35,266 bases of DNA from Actinomycetes bacterium (GCA_023129485.1 JAGMBY010000049.1:1-35266), one strand, 5' to 3'; positions 16,324 through 25,474 are shown, numbered from the stretch's first letter. The notes: generated by a model from the sequence alone, not told the origin. Numbers and translations are program-made.

Positions 16324-17193
16324 ATGAAAAAAACAAATAAATGGGCATGGTTTTATATAGCACCAACATTATCGATACTTACATTCTTCCTGGTGTATCC
16401 AACTATAAATACATTTTATCTAAGTTTTTTTGATGAAGATTCAGAAAATTTCATAGGTTTAGCTAATTATCTGTTTGCCTTCACTAGAAAGATTATGCTA
16501 AATGCTTTTAGAAACAACCTTATATGGTTAGTTATATTTACAACCTTTACAGTATCATTAGGACTGATTCTTGCTGTACTTCTTGATCGTGTACGCTATG
16601 AGGTAGTTGCTAAATCAATAATTTTCATACCTATGGCGATATCATTTGTAGGAGCTGGTGTTATCTGGAAATTTGTATATGCTTACAAACCCGCAGGTGC
16701 ACACCAGATTGGAATATTAAATGCTGTTTTAATTAAATTTCCTAATTTTCAACCAATTGCATGGTTAGTTAACAAAACAACAAACAATTTTGCTCTTATT
16801 TTTGCAGGTATATGGATCTGGGTAGGGTTCTGTATGGTTATTCTATCAGCAGCCTATAAGGGAATACCAAATGAACTCTTAGAGGCAGCTCGTGTAGATG
16901 GTGCTAATGAGTTTCAGGTCTTCTGGCGCATAACACTACCAGTTATGAAACCAACAATTGCTGTTGTTGCTACAACAATGGTTATAAATGTGCTTAAGGT
17001 CTTTGATATTGTTTATGTTATGACAAATGGTGCCCATGGAACTGAAGTTGTTGCAAATAGAATGTATAAAGAAATGTTTCACTTCAATAACTTTGGGCGT
17101 GCAAGTGCCATTGCAGTTATTCTTCTACTGGCAATCATCCCAGTAATGATAATAAATATCAGGAGGTTCCAGGAACAGGAGGCTATGAGATGA
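16324..17193 (+). CDS. Sugar ABC transporter permease (MalF/AglF type)
   Basis: An inner-membrane permease subunit with about six transmembrane segments and the cytoplasmic EAA loop LLEAARVDGANEFQVFWRITLP, which contacts the ATPase. It lacks the long periplasmic insert of enteric MalF, giving about 289 residues, typical of AglF and thermophile MalF proteins. The ORF track starts at a TTG at 16297, but that has no ribosome-binding site. The ATG at 16324 has AGGA nine bases upstream and gives a better basic N-terminus (MKKTNKWAWFYIAP), so I chose it. It overlaps the next gene by four bases (ATGA), showing coupled translation. Confidence 0.92.
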   Translation: MKKTNKWAWFYIAPTLSILTFFLVYPTINTFYLSFFDEDSENFIGLANYLFAFTRKIMLNAFRNNLIWLVIFTTFTVSLGLILAVLLDRVRYEVVAKSIIFIPMAISFVGAGVIWKFVYAYKPAGAHQIGILNAVLIKFPNFQPIAWLVNKTTNNFALIFAGIWIWVGFCMVILSAAYKGIPNELLEAARVDGANEFQVFWRITLPVMKPTIAVVATTMVINVLKVFDIVYVMTNGAHGTEVVANRMYKEMFHFNNFGRASAIAVILLLAIIPVMIINIRRFQEQEAMR

Positions 17194-18050
17194 AAAAGAA
17201 AATAACAAAACTCCTTTCAAGACCTTTACTACATATTGTTATTGTACTTATTAGTCTTGTGTGGCTTTTACCATCAGTTGGACTTCTTATAACCTCATTC
17301 AGAGTTAGGAATGATGTAATGTCTTCCGGTTGGTGGACAGTTTTTCAACATCCGTTTGAATTCACTCAATATTCACTAAAAAATTATACTCATGTAATAA
17401 CTGCAAATGGAATGGGGCAAGCATTTCTAAATAGTTTACTTATAACTATACCTTCTACAATTATACCTATAATGATTGCTTCATTCGCAGCTTATGCCTT
17501 TGCTCGCATGGAGTTTCCAGGAAGACAGGTACTATTTGTTATTGTTGTGGGTTTGTTAGTTGTACCTCTTCAGATGACACTAATACCTATTTTACGTGTG
17601 TACAACAGATTGGGATTAGCAGGCACATTTATTGGAATTTGGTTAGCTCACACTGGGTATGGCTTACCATTTGCTGTATATTTGCTCCGAAACTTCTTTG
17701 GTGCACTTCCAAAAGATATATTTGAATCAGCTTTCTTAGATGGAGCATCTCATTTTACTGCTTTCTTCCGTTTAGCACTTCCTTTATCTGTTCCTGCATT
17801 GGCATCACTTGCAATATTCCAGTTTTTATGGGTGTGGAATGACTTACTTGTAGCACTTATATATTTAGGGGGAACAGAGAGAGTAGCACCACTTACAGTC
17901 AGATTAAGCAGCTTGATTAACTCATTGGGTCAGAATTGGCATTTACTTACTGCTGCCGCATTTATATCTATGGTATTACCTTTGATTATATTCTTCTCTC
18001 TACAACGATACTTTGTACGTGGAATTTTAGCAGGCTCAATAAAAGGATAA
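17190..18050 (+). CDS. Sugar ABC transporter permease (MalG/AglG type)
   Basis: A 286-residue second permease subunit with about six transmembrane helices. The EAA-type loop is FESAFLDGASHFTAFFRLALPL, with Ser in place of the first Ala. The N-terminus carries the extended first helix and the long extracellular stretch with NYTHVI typical of MalG-like subunits. The start overlaps the previous stop by four bases, with AGGAGG about ten bases upstream. It would form a heterodimeric channel with the preceding permease. No ATPase (MalK/MsmK type) gene follows; 25 bp later comes the TreT gene, so the ATPase must be encoded elsewhere. Confidence 0.93.
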   Translation: MKKKITKLLSRPLLHIVIVLISLVWLLPSVGLLITSFRVRNDVMSSGWWTVFQHPFEFTQYSLKNYTHVITANGMGQAFLNSLLITIPSTIIPIMIASFAAYAFARMEFPGRQVLFVIVVGLLVVPLQMTLIPILRVYNRLGLAGTFIGIWLAHTGYGLPFAVYLLRNFFGALPKDIFESAFLDGASHFTAFFRLALPLSVPALASLAIFQFLWVWNDLLVALIYLGGTERVAPLTVRLSSLINSLGQNWHLLTAAAFISMVLPLIIFFSLQRYFVRGILAGSIKG

Positions 18051-18075
18051 TAAAAATATAATAATAGGAGGTAAC

Positions 18076-19323
18076 TTGAAAGGTTTACCACTTGTTGAAG
18101 TTGAAAAGAAATCTCTTGATTCATACGTAAAAATAGTTGGTAAAAAAAAGATTGAGGAAATAAAAGATTTTTCATCTAATTTAGAAGGATATAAAGTTCT
18201 TCATGTCAATTCCACTGCTTATGGCGGAGGAGTGGCAGAAATTTTACAAGCCTTAGTTCCTTTGATGAGGGATATTGGTCTTGATGCAGAATGGAGGACA
18301 ATTTCGGGTGATAAAAGCTTTTTTAATGTTACTAAAGCCTTCCATAATGCTCTACAGGGAATGGATATAAGACTCAATCAAGAAATGAGAGATATTTACC
18401 TTAAATATAATAAAAAGAATGCAAAAAACTTTTCAGGTGAATATGATTTCATTGTAATTCATGATCCCCAACCCGCTGCTATTTACCATTATCTAAAACC
18501 TTATCCAGGTATATGGATATGGAGATGTCATATTGACTTAACTAATACTAATATGGCTTTCTGGAACTTTATCAAACCATTTATAGAAATTTATGATGCT
18601 TATATTTTCACTCTTAAAAATTATGCTCAGGAAGGGCTTGGTAAGGAAAAAATCTTCGTTTTCACCCCATCTATTGACCCTCTATCGAAAAAAAATGATT
18701 CTTTAACTTTGAATGAAAGTAAAAAAATATTTGAAAACTATAAAGTAGATACATCCCGTCCAATAATTCTTCAGGTGTCAAGGTTTGATCCATGGAAAGA
18801 TCCTTTAGGTGTAATTGATGCTTATCGAATAGTTAAAAAACAGTTTCCTAATGTCCAGTTGGTTATGGCAGGTTCAATGGCAATTGATGATCCTGAAGGA
18901 ATTAGATACTATAAAAAAACTAAATCTTATGCTGGAGAAGACCCAGGTATCTTTCTCTTATCAAACTTAGATGGTGTAGGAGATAAAGAAATCAATGCTT
19001 TTCAGGTTGCCTCAGATATTATTATTCAGAAATCAACAAGAGAAGGATTTGGACTCACAGTAACAGAGGGATTATGGAAAGGTAAACCAATTATAGGTGG
19101 AAATGTTGGAGGAATACCTATACAGATAATTAATGGAGTAAATGGATTTTTAGTAAATAATATAAATGAATGTGCTGAAAAGATGATTTTTCTATTAAAA
19201 AATCCTGAGATTTCAAAGAGTATGGGCGAAAAAGCAAGAGAGTATGTTAGAAATAACTTTCTTATAACTGACCATTTATATAATTATCTGAAATTATTTA
19301 AAAATCTATTAAAAACAGATTAA
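18076..19323 (+). CDS. treT: Trehalose glycosyltransferring synthase TreT (GT4)
   Basis: A 415-residue GT4 protein matching the TreT type: N-terminal KVLHVNSTAYGGGVAEIL (donor/acceptor loop), IHDPQPAAI, WIWRCHIDLTN, SRFDPWKDPLGVIDAY, and the nucleotide-sugar motif STREGFGLTVTEGLWKGKP near the C-terminus. TreT reversibly joins glucose and a nucleoside-diphosphate glucose (ADP- or UDP-glucose) to form trehalose; in Thermococcus litoralis it sits beside a trehalose/maltose ABC transporter, as here, where it is thought to break trehalose down. The start is TTG at 18076 with AGGAGG just upstream. It is the last gene of the operon, convergent with the amidohydrolase gene, whose stop is only 24 bp away; I see no terminator between them. 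Confidence 0.88.
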   Translation: MKGLPLVEVEKKSLDSYVKIVGKKKIEEIKDFSSNLEGYKVLHVNSTAYGGGVAEILQALVPLMRDIGLDAEWRTISGDKSFFNVTKAFHNALQGMDIRLNQEMRDIYLKYNKKNAKNFSGEYDFIVIHDPQPAAIYHYLKPYPGIWIWRCHIDLTNTNMAFWNFIKPFIEIYDAYIFTLKNYAQEGLGKEKIFVFTPSIDPLSKKNDSLTLNESKKIFENYKVDTSRPIILQVSRFDPWKDPLGVIDAYRIVKKQFPNVQLVMAGSMAIDDPEGIRYYKKTKSYAGEDPGIFLLSNLDGVGDKEINAFQVASDIIIQKSTREGFGLTVTEGLWKGKPIIGGNVGGIPIQIINGVNGFLVNNINECAEKMIFLLKNPEISKSMGEKAREYVRNNFLITDHLYNYLKLFKNLLKTD

Positions 19324-19347
19324 TAATTTTTATGTTAACTTATTAAA

Positions 19348-20658
19348 TCAGTATTCTACCATCAATTCGCCTTTTTGTTCTAATAATCTCTTTGACCTCA
19401 AATTTACTTCATCAATGGATTTTTTCATGTCAAAATCTATAATTTTTCTATTATCTACTATTAGCTTTCCATCAACAATCACATGACTGATATCACTACT
19501 TTTTGCTGAATAAACAATATTTGAAATGATGTCTATTTTAGGGTTTAAGTGAGGAGCATTATTAAAATCAAAAATAATAACATCTGCTTTCTTACCCTCC
19601 TCTATACTTCCTAACTCATTTTCAATTCCAAGTACCTGTGCCCCACCATATGTAGCCATCTTAAGTACTTCAAAATTACTCATTATTATGGGGTCATTTA
19701 ACTTTACCTTTTGCAATATAGCTGCCAATTTAATTTCATCCAACATATCCAAATTATTGTTGCTTGCTGCACCATCAGTTCCTAAGCCTACTTTTATTCC
19801 CATCTCAACCATTTGAGCAATAGGAGCTATTCCCAAGCAATATCTTGAATTACATTCAGGACAATGTGCAACTCTCACATCCTTCTCTTTAAAAACTTTT
19901 AAATCCTCCTCATTTATATGAATAGCATGTGCAGCCACAATAGGTTTATCAAATATACCTGTATCAAGGCATATTTGAACAGGAGATTTACCATAATTTG
20001 ATAAAGATTCTTCGACCTGTTCTTTTGTCTCACACAAATGTAGGGATCTTAAATTATCTAAATCCTTTCCTATTTCAGCTACCTTTGAAAGAAACGAAGG
20101 TGGACATGTGTAAGTTGAATGGGGATTTAATACAGTTCTAATTCTTCCCGAAGCAGTTCCATCATAATTTTTAATAAAATTTACTGAGTCTTTAAGCTTT
20201 TCTCCAATCTTTTCTCCAACTCCAAATACTGTCCAAGCTAGAAATGCTCTAATACCTAACTCTTCAACTGCTTTTGCCACTTTATCCATATGAAAATACA
20301 TGTCCAAAAATGTGGTTGTTCCCGATAATAACATCTCCGCTATAGCAAGTTTGGCTCCCCAGTATATATCATCTGGTGTTTCATTCTTTTCAAGCCTCCA
20401 GATATAATCATTAAACCATGTATTAATATCAACATCGTCAGCAACACCTCTAAATAGAATCATTGGCGAGTGGGTATGACAATTTATAAATCCTGGTAGT
20501 AAAACTTTTCCTATACCATCAATAACTATTTTATCTTTACTTTTTTCAGAATGAGGTTTAATTTCTTGAATAATTTTATCCTTTATAAATACATCACCAT
20601 GAATTATCTCCTTCTTTCCTTCCCTCATTGTGATAATCTCTATATCTTTTACAAGCAT
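19348..20658 (-). CDS. mtaD: Amidohydrolase of the MtaD (MTA/SAH/adenosine deaminase) family
   Basis: A 436-residue metal-dependent deaminase. Metal ligands are visible: H61 and H63 (NCHTHSPM), H207 (SLHLCET), H244 (AAHAIHI) and D295 (LGTDGAASNNN). NTWFNDYIWRLEK near residue 89 and GSIEEGKKADVIIFD near the C-terminus fit family members such as Thermotoga TM0936, which deaminates S-adenosylhomocysteine, methylthioadenosine and adenosine. The loop that usually reads HNPxSNxKL is here AHCPECNSRYC, with three new cysteines. As the last gene of a nucleoside uptake operon, adenosine to inosine is its most likely reaction; guanine or other base deamination is possible. The ATG is preceded by AAGGAG. 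Confidence 0.85.
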   Translation of the reverse strand: MLVKDIEIITMREGKKEIIHGDVFIKDKIIQEIKPHSEKSKDKIVIDGIGKVLLPGFINCHTHSPMILFRGVADDVDINTWFNDYIWRLEKNETPDDIYWGAKLAIAEMLLSGTTTFLDMYFHMDKVAKAVEELGIRAFLAWTVFGVGEKIGEKLKDSVNFIKNYDGTASGRIRTVLNPHSTYTCPPSFLSKVAEIGKDLDNLRSLHLCETKEQVEESLSNYGKSPVQICLDTGIFDKPIVAAHAIHINEEDLKVFKEKDVRVAHCPECNSRYCLGIAPIAQMVEMGIKVGLGTDGAASNNNLDMLDEIKLAAILQKVKLNDPIIMSNFEVLKMATYGGAQVLGIENELGSIEEGKKADVIIFDFNNAPHLNPKIDIISNIVYSAKSSDISHVIVDGKLIVDNRKIIDFDMKKSIDEVNLRSKRLLEQKGELMVEY

Positions 20659-20672
20659 ACTCGCTCCTTTTT

Positions 20673-20720
20673 AGTAAAATCCTCTATCTAAAACGGTGGA
20701 TTTCCTGCTTCAATGGTGAG
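20673..20720 (-). mobile_element. Possible relic of an IS200/IS605-type right end
   Basis: On the minus strand the 111-bp gap before the amidohydrolase contains TTGAAGCAGGAAATCCACCG, followed by TTTTAGATAGAGGATTTT. GAAGCAGGAA followed by a TCCACC hairpin with a TTTAG loop is what I recall from the right ends (omega-RNA end) of IS200/IS605-family elements. Here the hairpin is degenerate (only ATCC/GGAT still pair) and no transposase or TnpB is nearby. This is pattern memory, not a search. Confidence 0.25.
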
Positions 20721-20769
20721 ACTAAAAATATAATATTTTCCTTCTCTAATTAATACTATTTCCCTAATG

Positions 20770-21705
20770 TTATGTTTCTTTTCTAATTACTTCTCTCTTT
20801 TTCCTTGCTATTTTTAAAACAGCACGTCTAGCTACAATAAACAATGCAAATATCACTGTAAAATGGGGAACAATTCTCGCGAATCTATCAGGAATACCCA
20901 ATCCTTGAAGAAGGAAAGCTAATCCATCTGTGAAACCAAAAAGTGAAGCAATAGCAAATGTCATTATAGGATTTCCTTCTCCAAAAATAACGGTTGCAAC
21001 AGCAATCCAGCCTCGACCATCACTCATACCTTCAGTAAATAGAGTAAGATAACCCAGAGAAAGATGTGCTCCTGCAAATCCACAAAGGATTCCATTTAAA
21101 ATGATTGTAATGTATCGTATTTTACTTACACTTACACCTGCTGTTTCAAGGGCTTTAGGATGCTCGCCAGCTGCTCTTATTCTAATCCCCAATGGAGTTT
21201 TGTAAATAAGAATATATATTAGTAAGACAAATAACCAGCTTAAATAAATGAAAATTGAATGATTATTAAGAATAGTGTTTAAAATACCAATTTTATCTAA
21301 AAGAGGAAATGAAACATCTGGAAGGCCTGGAATTTCTGGGGATGAAAAAGCACCTTTTACCCCGAAAATAGCTCTTAACAAATAAACTGTTATACCATTA
21401 GCAAAAATATTTATGGCTATTCCAATAATAAACTCATTGGATTTTAATTTTACTACAAAAAAACCATAAATGGCACTTATAAGTAGAACAGCTAATATTG
21501 CTACTATAACACCAAGCCAGCAATTTCCAAGAAAATAACCACCAACAACTGCAGAAAATGCTCCAACTAATATCATTCCTTCCATAGCTATATTGAATAT
21601 TCCTGCTTTATATGTTAATAATCCACCTAAAGCAGCTAGAATGATTGGCGTAGTCATCCTTATAGTTGCTCTTAATAATTGAGGAGTAAAAAGTTCTCTA
21701 AACAA
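20770..21705 (-). CDS. nupQ: Nucleoside ABC transporter permease (NupQ type)
   Basis: A 311-residue permease of the branched-chain/BPD_transp_2 family with 8-9 hydrophobic segments. TYKAGIFNIAMEGMILVGAF near residue 27 and GIRIRAAGEHPKALETAGVS near residue 173 are typical of the nucleoside-type subgroup (NupQ/YufQ), as is DGRGWIAVATVIFGEGNP. The start is TTG at 21703-21705, overlapping the end of nupP by eight bases, so the two are translationally coupled. It pairs with nupP to form the membrane channel for the BmpA-type lipoprotein and NupO-type ATPase in the same operon. Confidence 0.92.
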   Translation of the reverse strand: MFRELFTPQLLRATIRMTTPIILAALGGLLTYKAGIFNIAMEGMILVGAFSAVVGGYFLGNCWLGVIVAILAVLLISAIYGFFVVKLKSNEFIIGIAINIFANGITVYLLRAIFGVKGAFSSPEIPGLPDVSFPLLDKIGILNTILNNHSIFIYLSWLFVLLIYILIYKTPLGIRIRAAGEHPKALETAGVSVSKIRYITIILNGILCGFAGAHLSLGYLTLFTEGMSDGRGWIAVATVIFGEGNPIMTFAIASLFGFTDGLAFLLQGLGIPDRFARIVPHFTVIFALFIVARRAVLKIARKKREVIRKET

Positions 21706-22774
21706 TTGGTGGCACCTCTCCTTTTCTTTGTATTAATGCTATAACTCCCCTTTCTGCTGCTACAAAAAGTATAACAATAGATTGAATAACCAAAGATAAT
21801 TCTGAAGGTATATTTGTAGCAGCTTCCATCGCTAATGCCCCAGTTTTCAATACCCCAAAAAGAAATGCTACTAATATTACTCCAATTGGATTATTATTGA
21901 CAATCATTGCTACAAGTAGTCCATCCCAACCGTATCCAACAGAAATAATATCTAAACAACGATAAAACTCACCTAATACTAAAGCACTTCCCGCTATTCC
22001 AGCTAACATTCCACTTATAACAGCAGCCTGCAACATTCTTTTTTTTGAATAAACTCCCCCAAACCTTGAAAATATTGGATTAAGTCCTGTAATCTTCCAC
22101 TCATATCCTACTGTGCTTCTCTGTATTAAATAAATCATCAAAAATGCAACAGATAAAGCTATAAAGAATGTTGTATTGAATCTTGAGAATTCTAATAATC
22201 TAGAAAACCTGGCTGATTCCTGTATCAACACAGTCATTCCTGTTTGACCCATAGGATCACGAAAAGGTTCATTTACTAAATACCCAACAATTAAAATTGC
22301 AGGTGCATTCATCATTAATGAGACAACCACTTCATCCATTTTGTATCTTACTTTTAATATGGCAGGAATAAAGCTCCAAAATCCACCAACCAACATTGCA
22401 GCTAAAATTGCCAAAGGAATATGAACTACTTTTGGAATATTGGTCAAATATATTCCTACTAAGGCAGATGCAAATGCTCCCAAATACAACTGTCCTTCGG
22501 CACCAATTATAAAAATTCCTGACCTGAAGGCTATAGCGACCGCCAAACCTGTAAAAATTAAAATAGTTGTTCTTGTTAAAACTGTTGCAACCTTGTTTAT
22601 GTTGCCAAATGACCCTTTAAAAAGTGCAATATAAGCTAAAAGAGGGTTTTGCCCATTTGCTATAATTGCAACTGCTCCAACAACAAAAGCTAAGATAATA
22701 GCTAATAATGTAATCCAAAGAAATTGATATTTCCCACCAAATATTTTATAAAAAATATTATCTTTTTTTTGCAT
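21698..22774 (-). CDS. nupP: Nucleoside ABC transporter permease (NupP type)
   Basis: The larger permease of the pair, about 358 residues and 9-10 hydrophobic segments. IAFRSGIFIIGAEGQLYLGAF near residue 85, FRDPMGQTG near residue 180 and GYGWDGLLVAMI near residue 285 match the NupP/YufP subgroup. The ORF track uses a TTG at 22786; the ATG four codons later (22774) has GGGA upstream and gives the basic start MQKKDNIFYKIF, so I prefer it slightly. Neither has a strong ribosome-binding site. The gene follows nupO by a few bases and overlaps nupQ. Confidence 0.92.
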   Translation of the reverse strand: MQKKDNIFYKIFGGKYQFLWITLLAIILAFVVGAVAIIANGQNPLLAYIALFKGSFGNINKVATVLTRTTILIFTGLAVAIAFRSGIFIIGAEGQLYLGAFASALVGIYLTNIPKVVHIPLAILAAMLVGGFWSFIPAILKVRYKMDEVVVSLMMNAPAILIVGYLVNEPFRDPMGQTGMTVLIQESARFSRLLEFSRFNTTFFIALSVAFLMIYLIQRSTVGYEWKITGLNPIFSRFGGVYSKKRMLQAAVISGMLAGIAGSALVLGEFYRCLDIISVGYGWDGLLVAMIVNNNPIGVILVAFLFGVLKTGALAMEAATNIPSELSLVIQSIVILFVAAERGVIALIQRKGEVPPIV

Positions 22775-22791
22775 AATAATTCCCAAAATTT

Positions 22792-24312
22792 CTAATTCTC
22801 TCTTTTAGCGCCAGTCATGTATAAACCAAGTTCTTCTCTACCAATTTCATCAGGATGAAATTCACCAACCATTTCCCCTTCATACATGACTGCTATTCTA
22901 TCACTTAATGCATAGATTTCATCAAGATCAGCTGATATTAACAAAATTGCATTACCTTTATCTCTCATTGATAAAATTTTTTCATGTAAAAATTCAATTG
23001 AACCTATGTCAATACCTCTAGTTGGTTGTGATATAATTAAAAGTTTTGAATCAAAGGAGAATTCTCTAGCTATTACTAATCTTTGTAAATTTCCACCTGA
23101 AAGAGATATTGTAGGAAGATTCTGATTTGCAGTTCTTATATCATATTCATTAATCAATTTTTCTGCATAATCCTTAGTTTGTCTTAAATATCTATGTATA
23201 CCACGTGCTAATGGCTTTTTGTAGTGAGCTCCCATAACAAGATTATCTTGAATTGTTGCATCTATGCTTATACCTGTTTTAAGTCTATCTTCAGGAATAT
23301 GAGCTATACCCATTTCTCTTCTCTGTCTTGGAGAAGCTTTATTTATATTTTTACTTTGAAATATAATTTCACCAGAAACAAGGGGCCTTAATCCTGTCAC
23401 TACCTCAGCTAATTCAGTTTGTCCATTACCTTCTATACCAGCTATACCAAGAATTTCCCCTGCTTGAACTTTTAATGACACTCCATTAACTGCTAGAAGA
23501 ATTCTATCACTAAGTGCTTTTATATTATTCAATTCAAGAACAACCCCCTTAAAATGTGGTTCTTCTTTTTCAACTTGAAATAAAACCTCTCGACCAACCA
23601 TCAATTTTGCAATCTCCTTCATAGTAGTTTTTTTAGTTTCTAAGACTCCCGTTATTCTTCCTTTTCGCATTACTGTTACCCTGTCAGATATAGCCATAAC
23701 TTCAGGAAGCTTATGAGTAATAAAAACAATGGATCTCCCCTCACTCACTAGTGATCTTATAGTTGAAAAAAGCTCTTTAATCTCCTGAGGTGTAAGAACT
23801 GCGGTTGGTTCATCTAGTATAAGTATATCTGTTCCTCGATAAAGTAACTTTAATATCTCAATTCGCTGTTGAATACCGAGGGGAAGATCCTGTACTCTTG
23901 CCATTGGGGCGACTAAAAATCCATGTTTTTTTGAAATTTCTTTTGTAATTTTTATTGCTTCTTCTTTATCTAAAAGTATCCCATTCTTTCTCTTTTCATG
24001 ACCAAGCACTATATTTTCTGATACAGTAAAACTAGGAACTAGCATGAAATGCTGATGCACCATTCCTATTCCCTTATTAATCGCCACATGGGGATGATAA
24101 ATTCTTTCCTCTTTTCCATTAATGAATATCCTCCCACTATCAATTGGTTGATTCATTCCATAGAGTATACTCATCAATGTGGTTTTACCAGCCCCGTTTT
24201 CCCCGACAAGAGCCTGGATCTCCCCCTTATATAGGGAAAAATCTACATCATTATTAGCTATTACCGTGGGGAAAATCTTTGTAATTCCCCTCATCTCTAC
24301 TACTTTTTCCAC
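22792..24312 (-). CDS. nupO: Nucleoside/sugar ABC transporter ATPase with two ABC domains (NupO type)
   Basis: A 506-residue tandem ABC ATPase. Domain 1 has Walker A GENGAGKTT (37-45), a degenerate signature LPLGIQQR and Walker B LILDEPTAVLT. Domain 2 has a degraded Walker A (GIEGNGQTE, no lysine), an intact signature LSGGNLQR and Walker B LLIISQPTRG. This complementary degeneracy is normal for RbsA/NupO-type importers, where one composite ATP site is active. The start is GTG at 24310-24312, without a clear ribosome-binding site; the next in-frame ATG is at residue 7, but the VVEMRGI sequence before it is usually part of this family. It energises NupP/NupQ, 76 bp after the bmpA-type gene. Confidence 0.93.
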   Translation of the reverse strand: MEKVVEMRGITKIFPTVIANNDVDFSLYKGEIQALVGENGAGKTTLMSILYGMNQPIDSGRIFINGKEERIYHPHVAINKGIGMVHQHFMLVPSFTVSENIVLGHEKRKNGILLDKEEAIKITKEISKKHGFLVAPMARVQDLPLGIQQRIEILKLLYRGTDILILDEPTAVLTPQEIKELFSTIRSLVSEGRSIVFITHKLPEVMAISDRVTVMRKGRITGVLETKKTTMKEIAKLMVGREVLFQVEKEEPHFKGVVLELNNIKALSDRILLAVNGVSLKVQAGEILGIAGIEGNGQTELAEVVTGLRPLVSGEIIFQSKNINKASPRQRREMGIAHIPEDRLKTGISIDATIQDNLVMGAHYKKPLARGIHRYLRQTKDYAEKLINEYDIRTANQNLPTISLSGGNLQRLVIAREFSFDSKLLIISQPTRGIDIGSIEFLHEKILSMRDKGNAILLISADLDEIYALSDRIAVMYEGEMVGEFHPDEIGREELGLYMTGAKREN

Positions 24313-24388
24313 TTATTTTACATAAACATTAAAAATAGTATTTTATTTTATATAGAATTTTACTTCTAAAACTTACAATATTAAATTT

Positions 24389-25417
24389 TTATTTAGCTTC
24401 CTCAACAACAATTTCCCCTGAGATTATTTTTTGTTCGATTTCCCTCATTTTATCAATTATTTCCTGAGGAAGTATCTTGGCATACTCATCACTAAATGTT
24501 GGACCAACACCATCTTCCTTTACACCGTAGCTGTAAACTGCACCTTTCTCGTATGTACCATCCTGGAACTTCTTTATAGTCTCGTAAATGGACATTCCTA
24601 CTTCTTTCATCATGCTCTCTATAACTGTACCTGGAGCAAGCCATCCTTGATCAGAATCTACACCAATTACATACACTCCTTTCTCCTTGCATGCTTCAAT
24701 AATTCCCTCACCGGTCTTACCTGCTACTTGAAAAACAATATCTGCTCCTTTATCAATTATAGCTAAAGTTGCCTCCTTACCTTTTGCAGGATCTTCGAAT
24801 GATCCAGTATAAACCACTTCTACTTTCACTCCTGGGTCTATATCTCTTGCTCCTTGCTCAAATCCAACAACAAAATTATGAATAACTGGTATGTCCATTC
24901 CACCTACTAATCCTATGATTTTTTCCTCATTAATACCTGGTATTTCAGTACGAGTAGTTGCCATTGCTGCCATTGCACCTACAACATATGAGCCTTCATT
25001 TTCTAGATAATCGATTGAGGTTACATTCTCTATTCCTTCAATAATTCCATCAATATATACAAATTGAGTATCTGGATACTTAGGAGCAATCTCTACTAGC
25101 TGGTCTGCCATTTGGAATCCAATAATGAACACTAAGTCATTATTTTCAGCTGCAGCTAATGTGTGGTCATAATAAGCAGAAGGATCAAGTTTGCATTCTA
25201 AAATTTGTGTTTCAACACCAAGTTCCTCCTCAGCTTTTTTCAATCCAGCTGCTCCTGAGTCAAAGAAGGATCTATCTCCTAAACCTCCGCTAACTACCAT
25301 TGTAACTTTCAATGCCTCCTTTTCTTCTTCTACTGGTGCACAAGATACATTCATAGTTGCCAGAACAAATGCTACTAAAATGAGTATATTTAATAATAAT
25401 TTTTTTCTGATAAACAT
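24389..25417 (-). CDS. BMP-family nucleoside-binding lipoprotein (BmpA/TmpC type)
   Basis: A 342-residue BMP-family binding protein, the extracellular receptor of purine-nucleoside ABC transporters. The signal runs MFIRKKLLLNILILVAFVLATMNVSC with lipidated C26. The core has the expected GGLGDRSFFDSGAAGLKKAEEELG, SIDYLENEGSYVVGAMAA, DIPVIHNFVVGFEQGA and GVDSDQGWLAPGTVIESM. The last motif (DSDQ) lies in the nucleoside-binding cleft of TmpC-like proteins. The ATG has a strong AAGGAGG nine bases upstream. Codon use looks more regular than in its neighbours, as expected for an abundant receptor. The full transporter set follows directly. Confidence 0.93.
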   Translation of the reverse strand: MFIRKKLLLNILILVAFVLATMNVSCAPVEEEKEALKVTMVVSGGLGDRSFFDSGAAGLKKAEEELGVETQILECKLDPSAYYDHTLAAAENNDLVFIIGFQMADQLVEIAPKYPDTQFVYIDGIIEGIENVTSIDYLENEGSYVVGAMAAMATTRTEIPGINEEKIIGLVGGMDIPVIHNFVVGFEQGARDIDPGVKVEVVYTGSFEDPAKGKEATLAIIDKGADIVFQVAGKTGEGIIEACKEKGVYVIGVDSDQGWLAPGTVIESMMKEVGMSIYETIKKFQDGTYEKGAVYSYGVKEDGVGPTFSDEYAKILPQEIIDKMREIEQKIISGEIVVEEAK

Positions 25418-25474
25418 TTTTTAAACCTCCTTATCAAAATATATTTTGAAAATTAAAAGAATATTTTTTTTGAT

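Noticed and set aside
24431-24766. 111-residue plus-strand ORF
   Set aside because: Antisense shadow of the BMP lipoprotein gene, which has full family motifs and a strong ribosome-binding site.
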